A DNA stretch of 64,000 nucleotides from JABWCE01 sp964617955 (GTDB taxonomy: Bacteria; Bacteroidota; Bacteroidia; NS11-12g; UBA9320). The position numbers and the translations under genes were made by a program. Positions 18,504-27,768 of this stretch are shown here, piece after piece (the first letter of the stretch is position 1; every line of letters starts with the position of its first letter). A model generated the notes under the pieces. That model worked only from the letters and a program-made list of their open reading frames with translations, searched no databases and was not told the DNA's origin. The stretch covers positions 1-64,000 of the forward strand of contig CAZTXB010000014.1 of assembly GCA_964617955.1 (NCBI GenBank). The letters are read 5' to 3'.

Positions 18504-20516
18504 TCAGTGAAGAATAACCAATGGCGCTGTTTTCACCTGATGGTTATCAACTCTTTTTACCTGGTAGCTGCCGTTGGGAAGGAATGATAAATCTATGACT
18601 GACTTGTCTTTATGAATTTTTTCAGTGCTTACTAAAGTGCCAATTGCGTTGTAAATGTAAATCTCCGCCTCGGAAGTCAGATTAAAGTTCAAGGACTTTG
18701 AACAGGGATTTGGATAAAAATATAGGGCACCGGTTCCTGTGTTATTTTTTCGAGAATATTGTGTTGCGTCTATGCAAGTAGCATCGCTAATAACCCTCTG
18801 TTTATTAATGCCTTCAACAACCCAGCGGTAGCATCCGCTTCCCTTGTCCAAGTCAAAGGTTTCAACAACGCTGTCTTTTTGAAATAGCGTGTTATTTGAA
18901 AAATTATGACCCATATCGGACCAATTGCTCTGCGCACTGTCAGCTTTTTGTAGGGTTATGCTCTTCACATTCCATTGTAGGTTTCCGGAGAAGACGGCAA
19001 TAATTTTATTCTCGCTGAGTTCGAATCTTGGAACATAATTTATGCTGAATTCATCTTCACCAACACTCAAAGCCCTCAAAGCTACATGGTCGTAGCGGTA
19101 CCTGGCCGGAATACCAGAATTGCGGTTACTCAATGGAAATCCAATGGCTGGATAGGTTTTAAAACTTGGCCACCAATAAGGGTTTTGGATTAGGTAAAGG
19201 CTTGGTTCAATCAAAGGTGTTTTCGGATTTTCGGAAGGCAGATAATTCGACAGAAGATAATTGCCCTCTCCTGTCATATTATTTAATTTTCCTGTATTTT
19301 CATTCGCCAAAAAGTGAGTTCGGTTACCGGCGCCTGTATTCATAAATATACCCCAATTGTTTGTTCTGTTTCTAAAAAATAAGTTTCCGGGACCATTTTG
19401 ACCATGCGAGTTGTCTACCACGATATTGCCCAACTCATTTCCTTCAAATAAGTTGGCAAAGGGATAATTGCCATGCAAAACTATTTCTCCTGCCGAATTG
19501 GAAGGAAAGAACCCTTCCTTCCAAAATGGATTCAGGGAATAATTGCCGGAAATAACATTGGTATTAGCCCCAGCCTGCAACAAAATGCTGTGACGCAGGT
19601 TCTCAAATATGCAGTTTTCTATAAGGCAGTGGCTGCTGCTAAAGCTCAGTTCAACGCCGTAGGCTTTTCCTCCTCCTCCGTAATCGAAGGCATGATGTAT
19701 ATAGGAGTCGGCCACTTTGCAGTGAAAGGATTTGTTGATGCTCACATGCGACATGTTGGATTTAAAACTTTCCACTCCCACGACTGAACAGTGGGCTGCA
19801 TAGTAAAAATTAAAATTATGGGTTTGGCCTGGCGTTGCGTCTAACCTTTGCAGGGAAAAGTTTTTGAAATGCACATTGAATATTGGACGGATATGCCTGA
19901 TGCGCGCATTTTCATAAAGGCTGTAATTAAGCGCCAACTCTGTAGTAAAATAAGCCTTTTTATCAGAGCTGCTTTCACATTTTAGTATTTGCCCAATGCT
20001 GTTCATCGCCCAATCGCTGGTTGCTAATCCCTTGCCATTAATCAACAATTCGTAGTACTCATTTTTAAGTAGGACAGAATCACTGAATACCTCTTTCGAG
20101 TGGAGTTGGTGTCCGCCAAGAATTGGGAAAAAACTTTCTGATTGAGGCGCCGAAATTTCGAAGAGATGTCCCTTGCCTCTTAAATCAAACAGGAATTTTG
20201 TTCTAACAGCTCCTTCACCCTGAATGCATATATTGCTTTTAAGATAAATGGTGTTTTCAAAAAAATAGGTGCCTTCAGGAAAATAAAAAATATTTACAAT
20301 CTCGTCAGAAGCTTCGTTTATCAATTTTTGAAGCTGAACACTGTTGTCGAAAGCCCCATTTCCAAGAAGTCCCATGTCGAGAACATTGACTTTTCTCTCA
20401 TGTATAGAAAACGCTTGATTTCCTGAAATATTCCAGTCAAAACGCAGACTATCAGGCACTTGACTAAATGCGCTTAGGGCACAAAATGCAAAAATAAATG
20501 CATAAATTGTCTTCAA
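18504..20516 (-). CDS. Exported parallel beta-helix protein with T9SS type-A sorting domain
   Basis: 670 residues. A signal peptide (IYAFIFAFCALSAFSQ) is followed by a pectate-lyase-3-like beginning (VLDMGLLGNGAFDNSVQLQ, then FPEGTYFFENTIYLKSN) and right-handed beta-helix rungs with many Asn/Gly turns to about residue 400. The C-terminal 75 residues (YFYPNPCSKSLNFNL ... SYQVKRV) are a type-A T9SS sorting domain. Probably a secreted polysaccharide-binding or -cleaving protein; no catalytic residues could be confirmed. The start is TTG at 20516: a stop (TAG) lies a few codons upstream in frame, and no ATG is available before the signal peptide. Confidence 0.8.
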   Translation of the reverse strand: MKTIYAFIFAFCALSAFSQVPDSLRFDWNISGNQAFSIHERKVNVLDMGLLGNGAFDNSVQLQKLINEASDEIVNIFYFPEGTYFFENTIYLKSNICIQGEGAVRTKFLFDLRGKGHLFEISAPQSESFFPILGGHQLHSKEVFSDSVLLKNEYYELLINGKGLATSDWAMNSIGQILKCESSSDKKAYFTTELALNYSLYENARIRHIRPIFNVHFKNFSLQRLDATPGQTHNFNFYYAAHCSVVGVESFKSNMSHVSINKSFHCKVADSYIHHAFDYGGGGKAYGVELSFSSSHCLIENCIFENLRHSILLQAGANTNVISGNYSLNPFWKEGFFPSNSAGEIVLHGNYPFANLFEGNELGNIVVDNSHGQNGPGNLFFRNRTNNWGIFMNTGAGNRTHFLANENTGKLNNMTGEGNYLLSNYLPSENPKTPLIEPSLYLIQNPYWWPSFKTYPAIGFPLSNRNSGIPARYRYDHVALRALSVGEDEFSINYVPRFELSENKIIAVFSGNLQWNVKSITLQKADSAQSNWSDMGHNFSNNTLFQKDSVVETFDLDKGSGCYRWVVEGINKQRVISDATCIDATQYSRKNNTGTGALYFYPNPCSKSLNFNLTSEAEIYIYNAIGTLVSTEKIHKDKSVIDLSFLPNGSYQVKRVDNHQVKTAPLVILH

Positions 20517-20562
20517 TTTTCTTGTGTTAGCACAACGAAGCTAACCCTTAATTTTGAATAAT

Positions 20563-21270
20563 TCAAGTGCCAATCAAAAAAATTGCTGGTTGTTTGTGTA
20601 AATTAAGCTCTGTCTGCTTCCATTTTTCAATGGTTTGTGATAGGATAATTTCATTTTCGAGCGAAATATTGCAGCCGATGCAAAGCTTAGTTAACGGGTT
20701 GAGATGTTGCACAAGAGATTGTAAAAGTTGACCATTCCTGTAGGGCGTTTCCATAAATATTTGGGTTTGCCCGCTTTTCTTCACATCAAGTTCAAGTTGT
20801 TTTATTTTTTTTGTTCTTAGCGTTGATTCAATAGGTAGATAGCCGTGAAAGGCAAAGTTTTGACCATTAAAGCCGGAAGCCATCAAAGCCATATATATGC
20901 TGGATGGTCCACTCAGAGGCGTGACCGAGATTCCATTTTTGTGTGCAAAAGCAACTGCTTTGTTTCCGGGATCGGCCACGCATGGAATCCCCGAATCGCT
21001 CATCAGTCCAATATTTTCGCCTTTAAGGCAACTTTTAAAATAAGGCGTTAAATCAAAATTTGATTTTGAATGCTCATTGAGCTCATAAAAGACAAACTCA
21101 CTTTGAGGAACGGGATGTTCAATGGTTTTTAAAAAAGATCTGGCTGATTTTTCAGATTCAACAATAAAACTCTTAAGCCCGTGAATGATACTCAATTGCC
21201 GGGGCGAAATATCACCAACATGACCTGATCCCAGAAAATTGGGAATGATAAATAAACGACCCTTTGACAA
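20563..21270 (-). CDS. RsmI-like SAM-dependent (tetrapyrrole-type) methyltransferase
   Basis: 235 residues of the tetrapyrrole methylase fold. Motifs include GENIGLMSDSGIPCVADPG (typical of RsmI, which 2'-O-methylates C1402 of 16S rRNA), PLSGPSSIYMALMASGFNGQ, and FMETPYRN. The N-terminus (RLFIIPNFLGSG) differs from classical RsmI (LYVVATPIGNL). This matches a second Bacteroidota subgroup often annotated only as SAM-dependent methyltransferase, so the rRNA target is not certain. The start is TTG 21270; an in-frame TGA two codons upstream excludes a longer product. Confidence 0.8.
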   Translation of the reverse strand: MSKGRLFIIPNFLGSGHVGDISPRQLSIIHGLKSFIVESEKSARSFLKTIEHPVPQSEFVFYELNEHSKSNFDLTPYFKSCLKGENIGLMSDSGIPCVADPGNKAVAFAHKNGISVTPLSGPSSIYMALMASGFNGQNFAFHGYLPIESTLRTKKIKQLELDVKKSGQTQIFMETPYRNGQLLQSLVQHLNPLTKLCIGCNISLENEIILSQTIEKWKQTELNLHKQPAIFLIGT

Positions 21271-21354
21271 GTTTCAAATATAAAACGACAATATTAATAA
21301 AATACATGGATGATCTCGTCTTGATATGGCTACTCGTCTTAATATTGGAATAAC

Positions 21355-21362
21355 TACCTTTG
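21355..21362 (+). promoter_or_regulatory. Possible -7 box for the oligopeptidase gene
   Basis: TACCTTTG matches TAnnTTTG and would give a leader of about 100 bases. No convincing -33 element was found. Confidence 0.3.
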
Positions 21363-21467
21363 CGCTCCATTCTTGTAGATTTTCGAAAAATATGCGCATG
21401 CGAGGTTCTGAATTATTTCATTTGAAGTATAATCTTAACCAGTCGTGCTTAGAACGTGATCTATAGT

Positions 21468-23603
21468 ATGAGAAATATATTCAACATGATGTCACAACCG
21501 GAAAAAGTCTCAGATAAAAACAAGCAGCAAGCCTCCAAAAAACTACCTCATAAATCGGTCGAAAGATTAGTGGCTCCGCAAGCCAAAAAAATAAAAAAAG
21601 TATTAAGCTCAAATGGTGACGACAGGCTCGACAATTATTACTGGCTGAACGATAGAGAGAATCCCGAGGTTATCAAATATCTGGAGGAGGAGAATGCTTA
21701 CACCAAAGAGTGCTTAGATCACACCGAAAAATTTCAGAATAATCTATTTAAAGAAATGGTCGGTCGCATTAAGCAAACCGATGCGTCGGTACCTTATAAA
21801 CTTAACGGTTACTGGTACTATACGCGGTTTGAAGAGAAAAAAGAATACCCCATTTATTGCCGTAAAAAAGAGTCCCTTGACAAACCTGAGGAAATATTGC
21901 TCGATGTAAACAAGTTGGCCAAAGGGCAATCGTATATGGATGTAAGCGGCCTCAGTGTAAGTCCTGATAACAACATTTTGGCCTATTCGACCGACACCCT
22001 GAGCAGAAGAATTTACACCATACATTTTAAAAACTTAAAGACAGGCACGCTTTTAAAAGATACCATTGAAAACACCACCGGCGGCTGTTTTTGGGCAGCA
22101 GACAGCCAGCATGTTTTTTATTCAGTGAAAGATCAAAAAACCTTGAGGTCATTTCAAATCTATCGCCGAAAGCTCAATGAAGAAAAATCGCATCTGGTTT
22201 ATGAAGAAAATGACGAGACTTTCAATACCTACATTTTTAAAAGCAAATCTAAAAAATACCTTTTCATTGGGTGCGACAGCACGCTCACTTCGGAGTATAG
22301 AATTTTAGAGTCCGACAATCCTACAGGAGAATTTAGAATTTTTCAGTCCAGAAAACGCGGGGTGGAATATAGCATTGCGCACTTTGAGGACAAATTTTTT
22401 ATCAGTACCAATTGGAAAGCCCGAAATTTCAGATTGATGAAATGCTCTGAAGCTCAAACCGAAATGGAGCATTGGGAAGAATTAATCCCACATCGAAACG
22501 ACACCTTGCTGGAGGGTATTGAAATTTTTAAAAATTTTATGGTGGTTGACGAGCGAAAAAATGGGCTTACCCACTTGCGCATCATTAACCAAAGCGACCA
22601 AAGCGAGCATTATCTCGACTTTGGTGAACCGGTGTACAGTGCGGCTACAGGCGTAAATCCCGATTTTGACAGCGAATGGCTGAGGTTCACCTATACTTCA
22701 CTCACTACACCCAACAGCGTTTACGATTATCATCTTTTAAATAAAGAAAAAAAATTGCTGAAGCAGCAAGAGGTTGTGGGAGGATATGATGCACAAAACT
22801 ACGCCTCTGAGAGGCTTTTTGCAGTAGCGGATGACGGAAAAAAAATTCCGATTTCTTTGGTGTACAACAAACAATTTGTGAAAGGCGAAAACACTCCCTT
22901 ACTTTTATATGGGTATGGTTCGTATGGAGCCAGCATGGATGTGTATTTCAGCTCCGTGAAGCTGAGTTTGCTCGACCGGGGATTTACTTTTGCGATTGCC
23001 CATGTAAGAGGAGGGCAAGATTTGGGAAGGAAATGGTATGAAGACGGTAAACTGTTAAAAAAGAAAAACACCTTTACCGATTTTATTCAATGTGCCCACT
23101 TTTTAATTTCAAAAAAGTACACTTCGGCGGAACATCTCTATGCCATGGGGGGTAGTGCCGGGGGCTTACTCATGGGCGCTGTTGTAAACATGCAGCCTTC
23201 CATATGGCGCGCAGTGGTTGCTCAGGTTCCCTTTGTAGACGTGCTCACCACCATGCTCGACGATTCCATCCCACTCACAACCGGAGAATACGATGAGTGG
23301 GGAAATCCAAATAAGAAGAATTACTACGATTACATAAAATCTTACAGCCCATACGACAATATTAAAGCCCAAAATTACCCGGCCATGCTTATCACCACCG
23401 GATTGCATGATAGCCAGGTGCAATATTGGGAGCCGGCAAAGTGGGTAGCCAAGCTGAGAGAATTAAAAACGGATCACAATCGAATATTGCTTTATACCAA
23501 TATGGAAGCCGGCCACGGGGGTGCTTCGGGCCGATTCGAGAGGTTGAAGGAAGTGGCATTAGAATATGCCTTTTTATTGGATTGTGAAGGAATAAAGAAG
23601 TAA
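21468..23603 (+). CDS. ptrB: Oligopeptidase B / prolyl oligopeptidase family serine peptidase
   Basis: About 711 residues, the usual size for S9A oligopeptidases. Residues about 35-420 include the N-terminal segment (DDRLDNYYWLNDRENPEV) and a seven-bladed propeller that limits access to small peptides. The C-terminal alpha/beta-hydrolase has Ser in GGSAGG (about 563), Asp in TGLHDSQV (about 648) and His in EAGHGG (about 683). The LLYGYGSYGASMD and FAIAHVRGGQDLG segments are typical of protease II. No signal peptide is seen, although relatives in this phylum may be lipoproteins. ATG 21468 is preferred to the GTG at 21456; ATG 21486 is also possible. Confidence 0.92.
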   Translation: MRNIFNMMSQPEKVSDKNKQQASKKLPHKSVERLVAPQAKKIKKVLSSNGDDRLDNYYWLNDRENPEVIKYLEEENAYTKECLDHTEKFQNNLFKEMVGRIKQTDASVPYKLNGYWYYTRFEEKKEYPIYCRKKESLDKPEEILLDVNKLAKGQSYMDVSGLSVSPDNNILAYSTDTLSRRIYTIHFKNLKTGTLLKDTIENTTGGCFWAADSQHVFYSVKDQKTLRSFQIYRRKLNEEKSHLVYEENDETFNTYIFKSKSKKYLFIGCDSTLTSEYRILESDNPTGEFRIFQSRKRGVEYSIAHFEDKFFISTNWKARNFRLMKCSEAQTEMEHWEELIPHRNDTLLEGIEIFKNFMVVDERKNGLTHLRIINQSDQSEHYLDFGEPVYSAATGVNPDFDSEWLRFTYTSLTTPNSVYDYHLLNKEKKLLKQQEVVGGYDAQNYASERLFAVADDGKKIPISLVYNKQFVKGENTPLLLYGYGSYGASMDVYFSSVKLSLLDRGFTFAIAHVRGGQDLGRKWYEDGKLLKKKNTFTDFIQCAHFLISKKYTSAEHLYAMGGSAGGLLMGAVVNMQPSIWRAVVAQVPFVDVLTTMLDDSIPLTTGEYDEWGNPNKKNYYDYIKSYSPYDNIKAQNYPAMLITTGLHDSQVQYWEPAKWVAKLRELKTDHNRILLYTNMEAGHGGASGRFERLKEVALEYAFLLDCEGIKK

Positions 23604-23639
23604 GAAAAGCCTGTTTCTGATTCAAACTTTTTCGAAATC

Positions 23640-24548
23640 CTAATGTTCCGGATTGCTCTGCATTTTAAATATGTGAAAAACATAGGGAAACAGCACATCC
23701 ATATATTGGGTTACGGCTTTGGCTGAGCCCGGAAAGGTAAGAACCAGGGATTTTTTTCTCATGCCTGAAATCCCTCTCGATAACATGGAGTAAGGAGTTC
23801 TCTGGTTTCCATACTGCCTTGCGTTTTCCATTATTCCCGGGATGTCAATTTCCAGTAAAGGTTTTACAGCATTTGGAGTGATATCCCGCAATGCCAGACC
23901 AGTACCTCCGGTAAATAGGATCAAGTCAATTCCCGCATCCGAATGCCTAATCAATTCCCTGGAAATAGGCTCACCCTCATCTGGAATAACTGAATAGGAT
24001 TCCACCTTAACTTGAAGGGATTCCAATTTAGATGTGATAATTTTACCTGACACATCTTCTTTTTGGCCTGTGGAAACCGAATCGGAACACACGATCACAG
24101 CAGCAGTGAGAGGGCGATCTGCAGGGTTTTTAAAATCCGACTTGCCGCCTCTCTTTTCCAATAATTTAATGTTACAAATTTCTACGCCTTTGTCGATAGG
24201 CTTGAGCATATCATAAATAGTTAGTGCTGCAATGGACGCGCCATGCATTGCCTCGACCTCCACACCTGTTTTGTAAATGGTTTTAACTTCTAAAAATATG
24301 ATGATTTTCAACTCAGATATTTCGAATTCAATTTTTGCCGATTCAATGGGCATGGGATGGCAATCCGGAATCAAATCGGAAGTTTTTTTTACGCCAAGTA
24401 ATGCTGCTGCTTTGGCCATAGAAAACACATCGCCTTTCGGAACCTTAGAATTTAAGATTGCTTTTATGGTCTCCATATCCGAAACCTGCACAATAGCCTG
24501 AGCTCTTGCCATTCTCAATGTAAAAATTTTGTGGGTGATGTCGTTCAT
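23640..24548 (-). CDS. Bifunctional MoaC/Mog molybdenum cofactor protein
   Basis: 302 residues in two domains. Residues 1-150 are MoaC (cyclic pyranopterin monophosphate synthase): SDLIPDCHPMPIES, KTGVEVEAMHGASIAALTIYDMLK cut by one helix, and an LLEKRGGKS loop. Residues about 150-300 are a MoaB/Mog domain that adenylates molybdopterin: TAAVIVCSDSVSTGQKEDVSG, the LFTGGTGLALRD loop, and PG segments at the end. The fusion joins an early and a late step of molybdenum cofactor synthesis. It is separated from the other mo genes by the plus-strand TPR gene. moaA, which acts with MoaC, is not in the window. Confidence 0.92.
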   Translation of the reverse strand: MNDITHKIFTLRMARAQAIVQVSDMETIKAILNSKVPKGDVFSMAKAAALLGVKKTSDLIPDCHPMPIESAKIEFEISELKIIIFLEVKTIYKTGVEVEAMHGASIAALTIYDMLKPIDKGVEICNIKLLEKRGGKSDFKNPADRPLTAAVIVCSDSVSTGQKEDVSGKIITSKLESLQVKVESYSVIPDEGEPISRELIRHSDAGIDLILFTGGTGLALRDITPNAVKPLLEIDIPGIMENARQYGNQRTPYSMLSRGISGMRKKSLVLTFPGSAKAVTQYMDVLFPYVFHIFKMQSNPEH

Positions 24549-24872
24549 AGATGACTAATTAAAAGCGAAATCTGACCTGCGAAATTAAACGATTCTCAAT
24601 CAAGTTAGGTTGATGAAGTATGCCAACAGCTTTAAAATAAAATAGCCGGCTTTGTATCGAATTATTGTTTTTTCAATTATAGACTTTGCATTTAAATAGA
24701 TTCGGGTATAAAAAAGTAGCAAAGGTTTAAACTAACCTTTCTTTGTTTGATTTTCTTTCTGCGTCATGTTTTTATTCCATTTTTAAACAAACGCTTGGCA
24801 AAGAAATCCTATAAAAAGAAATTGCCTGAATACCTTTAATTTTGATAATGGATTTCATTATTAAAAATTCTC
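24549..24872. other. Intergenic region, 324 bp, between divergent genes
   Basis: AT-rich, with no reading frame of note. TAATTTTG at 24837-24844 is a possible -7 box for the TPR gene on the plus strand. No clear operator or terminator was seen. Confidence 0.4.
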
Positions 24873-26282
24873 ATGCAACCCATAGAACACATCAATGCGC
24901 TATTTGAAAAGGCAAAGAAAGGGGAAGCTCACCTTGCTCCGGAAATATTCGAGGTCATTTGGCTCAACCACACCCGAATGCCTCATTCCGCAATCAAACC
25001 TTTGCTCGATAAGATTTACGAATGGGCAAAACAAACTGCTGTAAAGTATCCCGAATTATTGGCTCTCACCTATTTAGCCATGGGGACCGTTGCTCACCAT
25101 TCCGACCAGTTTGAGCACTCCCTCCAATGTTGTAATGCCTCATTCTCATTGTTTTCGGGAATAAACGACAAAGATGGTATGGCAGCAGCATCAGTTTATA
25201 TTGGATATGTTTACCGCTCACTGGGGGAGATAGATTTGGCGCTTGAATATGGACTGGATGGCATAGAGCAACTTTCAAAAAGCGGCAAGCATAAAATGCT
25301 TTTAATCATTGATTATTATTGGGTAGGTACGGTATATGCCGAATCAGGTCAGCACAAGGACGCCATAGATTTATTTAACGCAGGTTTAAGCGTTGATTAT
25401 GAAGCCGGCCATGAAGCCTTAAAAGCCAGATTAACCAATGGGATTGCAGGTGTTTACATGAACCAAAAAAAATATGATCTCGCTTTAGAATTCTACGATA
25501 AGGCTTTGGGACAATGCAGCGAATATGAGCCGACCTTTAAAGCCAGGGGCCTAACCGATTTGGGTAATTATTATTTTCACATGGGCGATTACAAAAAAGC
25601 CATCGCTTACAATGAGGAGGCATTGAATTTAAGACGCCAAATGAATATTGTGAATGGGTCGATAACCAATTTGATGAACCTTGGAAACATTGCAAAAACG
25701 CAAGGCGATTTGATCGGAGCAATTGAGATTTTTAAAGAGTGCTTAAGCCTTGCTGAGAGCATTAGGGTCAAATCAAAAATGTATCAGATTCATTATCATT
25801 TGTATGAGCTATACCTTGGGTTAGGCAAAGTTGAGAATTCCCTTACTCACTTTAAAGCTTTTCATGAAATCAGGGAGGATGTTAGTCATGAAGACAATGA
25901 GAGAAAGGTGAAAAATCAACAACTTTTATTTGAAGCCAAGCAAACGAGAAAGGAAAATGCCATTATCAAGCAGCAGAAGGAGCAAATTGAAGAGAAGAAC
26001 CGTGAGCTACAAGCGACCATCGAAGAGCTCACGATTACCAAAATAAGCCGTCGTGCCAAGGCAATAACCCTTTTCATTGCCGTATTCTTGATTATTATTG
26101 ACACTTTATTGCATCATTTTGTCATTTCAAAATATGCCCATAACAACTATTTTATATTGTTGGCCTCAGAAGGTGTTTTGGTATTGTTTTTAAAGCCCAT
26201 CGAAAATGCCGTTGAGCACAGATTGCTTGCTCAGGTTATCAAGCAAAGAAGAAAAAAAGAGGCGTTACAAAACACACCATAA
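24873..26282 (+). CDS. TPR-repeat membrane protein with coiled coil
   Basis: 469 residues. Residues about 60-340 hold six or more tetratricopeptide repeats (for example ALEYGLDGIEQLSKSGKH; AKALEFYDKAL-like units; KKAIAYNEEALNLRRQMN). Residues about 345-390 are a highly charged coiled coil (KQQKEQIEEKNRELQATIEE). Two membrane segments follow (about 394-414 and 424-441) with a short basic tail. The plan resembles TPR sensor proteins of Bacteroidota, in which a kinase, cyclase or HTH domain usually follows the coiled coil; none is present here. The function is unknown, perhaps protein-protein scaffolding at the membrane. It interrupts the molybdenum cofactor genes on the opposite strand. Confidence 0.8.
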   Translation: MQPIEHINALFEKAKKGEAHLAPEIFEVIWLNHTRMPHSAIKPLLDKIYEWAKQTAVKYPELLALTYLAMGTVAHHSDQFEHSLQCCNASFSLFSGINDKDGMAAASVYIGYVYRSLGEIDLALEYGLDGIEQLSKSGKHKMLLIIDYYWVGTVYAESGQHKDAIDLFNAGLSVDYEAGHEALKARLTNGIAGVYMNQKKYDLALEFYDKALGQCSEYEPTFKARGLTDLGNYYFHMGDYKKAIAYNEEALNLRRQMNIVNGSITNLMNLGNIAKTQGDLIGAIEIFKECLSLAESIRVKSKMYQIHYHLYELYLGLGKVENSLTHFKAFHEIREDVSHEDNERKVKNQQLLFEAKQTRKENAIIKQQKEQIEEKNRELQATIEELTITKISRRAKAITLFIAVFLIIIDTLLHHFVISKYAHNNYFILLASEGVLVLFLKPIENAVEHRLLAQVIKQRRKKEALQNTP

Positions 26283-26301
26283 GTGAATCGTGCCACCCTG
26301 T

Positions 26302-26745
26302 TCAAGAATTAACCTTCCATTGATGCGACAAGTCGTCGAAGAGCTCCTTACCAAAAATCGGTGCTTCGCTTTTAATACGGTTCACCGTGGCCTCACATGC
26401 CTTGAAAGCTGCGTTGCGGTGAGGAGAGGATACGAATACCCAAAAACAAATTTCACCGCTATTTATTTTACCTAAACTGTGCTTCACATGGGCACAAGTA
26501 AGTTCGTACTCCACAATAATTTCTTCCCTTATTTTTTCGAGAACCTCATCGGCCATGGGCCTGTAGGCAGAGTATTCGATCGCGGCAATGGTTTTACTCT
26601 CCTTTAGGTCGGCCCTTACCTGTCCTAAAAAAATTTGGTGTGCCCCGATGTTTGTTTTGCGCTGGTGACCAGAGATGCTTGAGGCAATCATTTCCGGGGT
26701 AATGGGTCCTTCAACAAAAAAGTTATGTTTTTTATTTTTATCCAT
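26302..26745 (-). CDS. moaE: Molybdopterin synthase catalytic subunit MoaE
   Basis: 147 residues. MoaE transfers sulfur from MoaD thiocarboxylate to precursor Z to form the dithiolene. Seen: GAHQIFLGQVRADLK (normally GA.v.F.G.vR), IEYSAYRPMADEVLEKI, HSLGKINSGEICFWVFVSSPHR and the C-terminal KSEAPIFGKELF segment with the catalytic lysines. It is the last gene of the moeA-moaD-moeB-moaE run, 12 bases after the moeB-like gene. It is convergent with the TPR gene 20 bases away. Confidence 0.93.
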   Translation of the reverse strand: MDKNKKHNFFVEGPITPEMIASSISGHQRKTNIGAHQIFLGQVRADLKESKTIAAIEYSAYRPMADEVLEKIREEIIVEYELTCAHVKHSLGKINSGEICFWVFVSSPHRNAAFKACEATVNRIKSEAPIFGKELFDDLSHQWKVNS

Positions 26746-26757
26746 GCCTTTGCTGTT

Positions 26758-27525
26758 TTAAGTTTCACTTGCCATTTTAAGTCGCGACAGTATGGCTTCG
26801 GTATTTCTTTTAATTTTTAAAAATTGAATGTGATAGTTTTTTGTATTGAAGAGCATCATTTGTCCTGAACAAATTTCTCCAATACCGGTAATCATTTTAA
26901 TAACCTCATTGGCTTGCATGGTGCCCAGTATACCCGGTGTCGTTCCTAGAACTCCGGTAATTGCGCAATTAATGGTGATTTCATTCGACGGTCTTTCAGG
27001 AAAGGCACAGCGGTAAGTTGGACTTTTTTCATCCAGATTAAAGACTGAGAGTTGGGCTTCGAATTTATGAATACCGGCATAAACAAAAGGTGTGTTGAGC
27101 CTGACACAAGCGTCGTTGATGGCATAGCGCGCCTCAAAATTGTCGGTGCAATCCACCACAATATCAAATTTCGAAAAGATGCTTTCAGCGTTCTCAGGGC
27201 TTAAGGTGAGATTGAAAATTTCTACCTGTATATTCGGGTTTTGGGCATGGATCCAGTTTTGGGCACATACAACTTTTGCTTTCCCGATGTCATTTTGGGT
27301 AAAAATTACCTGACGGTGTAAGTTGCTGAGTTCCACCAAATCAAAGTCTACGATACCCAGATGGCCTATGCCGGCAGCGCTAAGGTATTGTATGACCGGA
27401 CCTCCTAATCCCCCGGCCCCTACAATGACCACTTTAGCCATTTTTAATTTTTCCTGACCTGAAACCCCAAATTCGGAGAGTTGAATTTGCCGGCTGAAGC
27501 GGTTTATTTCCTCTTTGTTCAACAT
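26758..27525 (-). CDS. MoeB/ThiF/HesA-family adenylyltransferase
   Basis: 255-residue E1-like enzyme expected to adenylate the MoaD C-terminal Gly-Gly. The ATP-binding loop GAGGLGGPVIQYLSAAG, the Asp-rich IVDFDLVELSNLHRQ, the VVDCTDNFEARY stretch and INCAITGVLGTTPG are all in place. The paired CxxC zinc motifs of E. coli MoeB are not complete: the first site reads PTYRC, and no second pair occurs near the C-terminus. The rhodanese domain often fused in this phylum is absent. Two bases separate it from moaD, which supports MoaD as its substrate. Confidence 0.9.
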   Translation of the reverse strand: MLNKEEINRFSRQIQLSEFGVSGQEKLKMAKVVIVGAGGLGGPVIQYLSAAGIGHLGIVDFDLVELSNLHRQVIFTQNDIGKAKVVCAQNWIHAQNPNIQVEIFNLTLSPENAESIFSKFDIVVDCTDNFEARYAINDACVRLNTPFVYAGIHKFEAQLSVFNLDEKSPTYRCAFPERPSNEITINCAITGVLGTTPGILGTMQANEVIKMITGIGEICSGQMMLFNTKNYHIQFLKIKRNTEAILSRLKMASET

Positions 27526-27527
27526 AA

Positions 27528-27755
27528 TTATCCTCCAGAGAATGGTGGAAGTAAGGCAAGTTCATCGTCATGCTGTATCACCGTATTCTCTGCAATTATT
27601 TCGCGATTCACTGCCAATTCAAATCGGTAATTTTTTAAAAATGGGTAAGCATCATACAGTCTTTCTTTTAAGTTTTCAGAATTCTCGACACCTTTCATTT
27701 CTATTTCTGTATCGCCGATGACCTCTGTGAGTACCCCAAAAATTTGTATTTTCAT
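27528..27755 (-). CDS. moaD: Molybdopterin synthase sulfur carrier MoaD
   Basis: 75-residue beta-grasp ubiquitin-like protein ending in PPFSGG, the di-glycine that becomes a thiocarboxylate. The start IQIFGVLTEVIGDTEIE and ALLPP before the tail fit MoaD. It sits between moeA (13 bases upstream) and the moeB-like gene (2 bases downstream), with the synthase large subunit moaE last in the run. Confidence 0.93.
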   Translation of the reverse strand: MKIQIFGVLTEVIGDTEIEMKGVENSENLKERLYDAYPFLKNYRFELAVNREIIAENTVIQHDDELALLPPFSGG

Positions 27756-27768
27756 TTTGAATTCTAAA

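Noticed and set aside
20526..20545. GTTAGC/GCTAAC inverted repeat as terminator after the RsmI-like gene
   Set aside because: Only 6 bp and not followed by a T-run in the direction of transcription.
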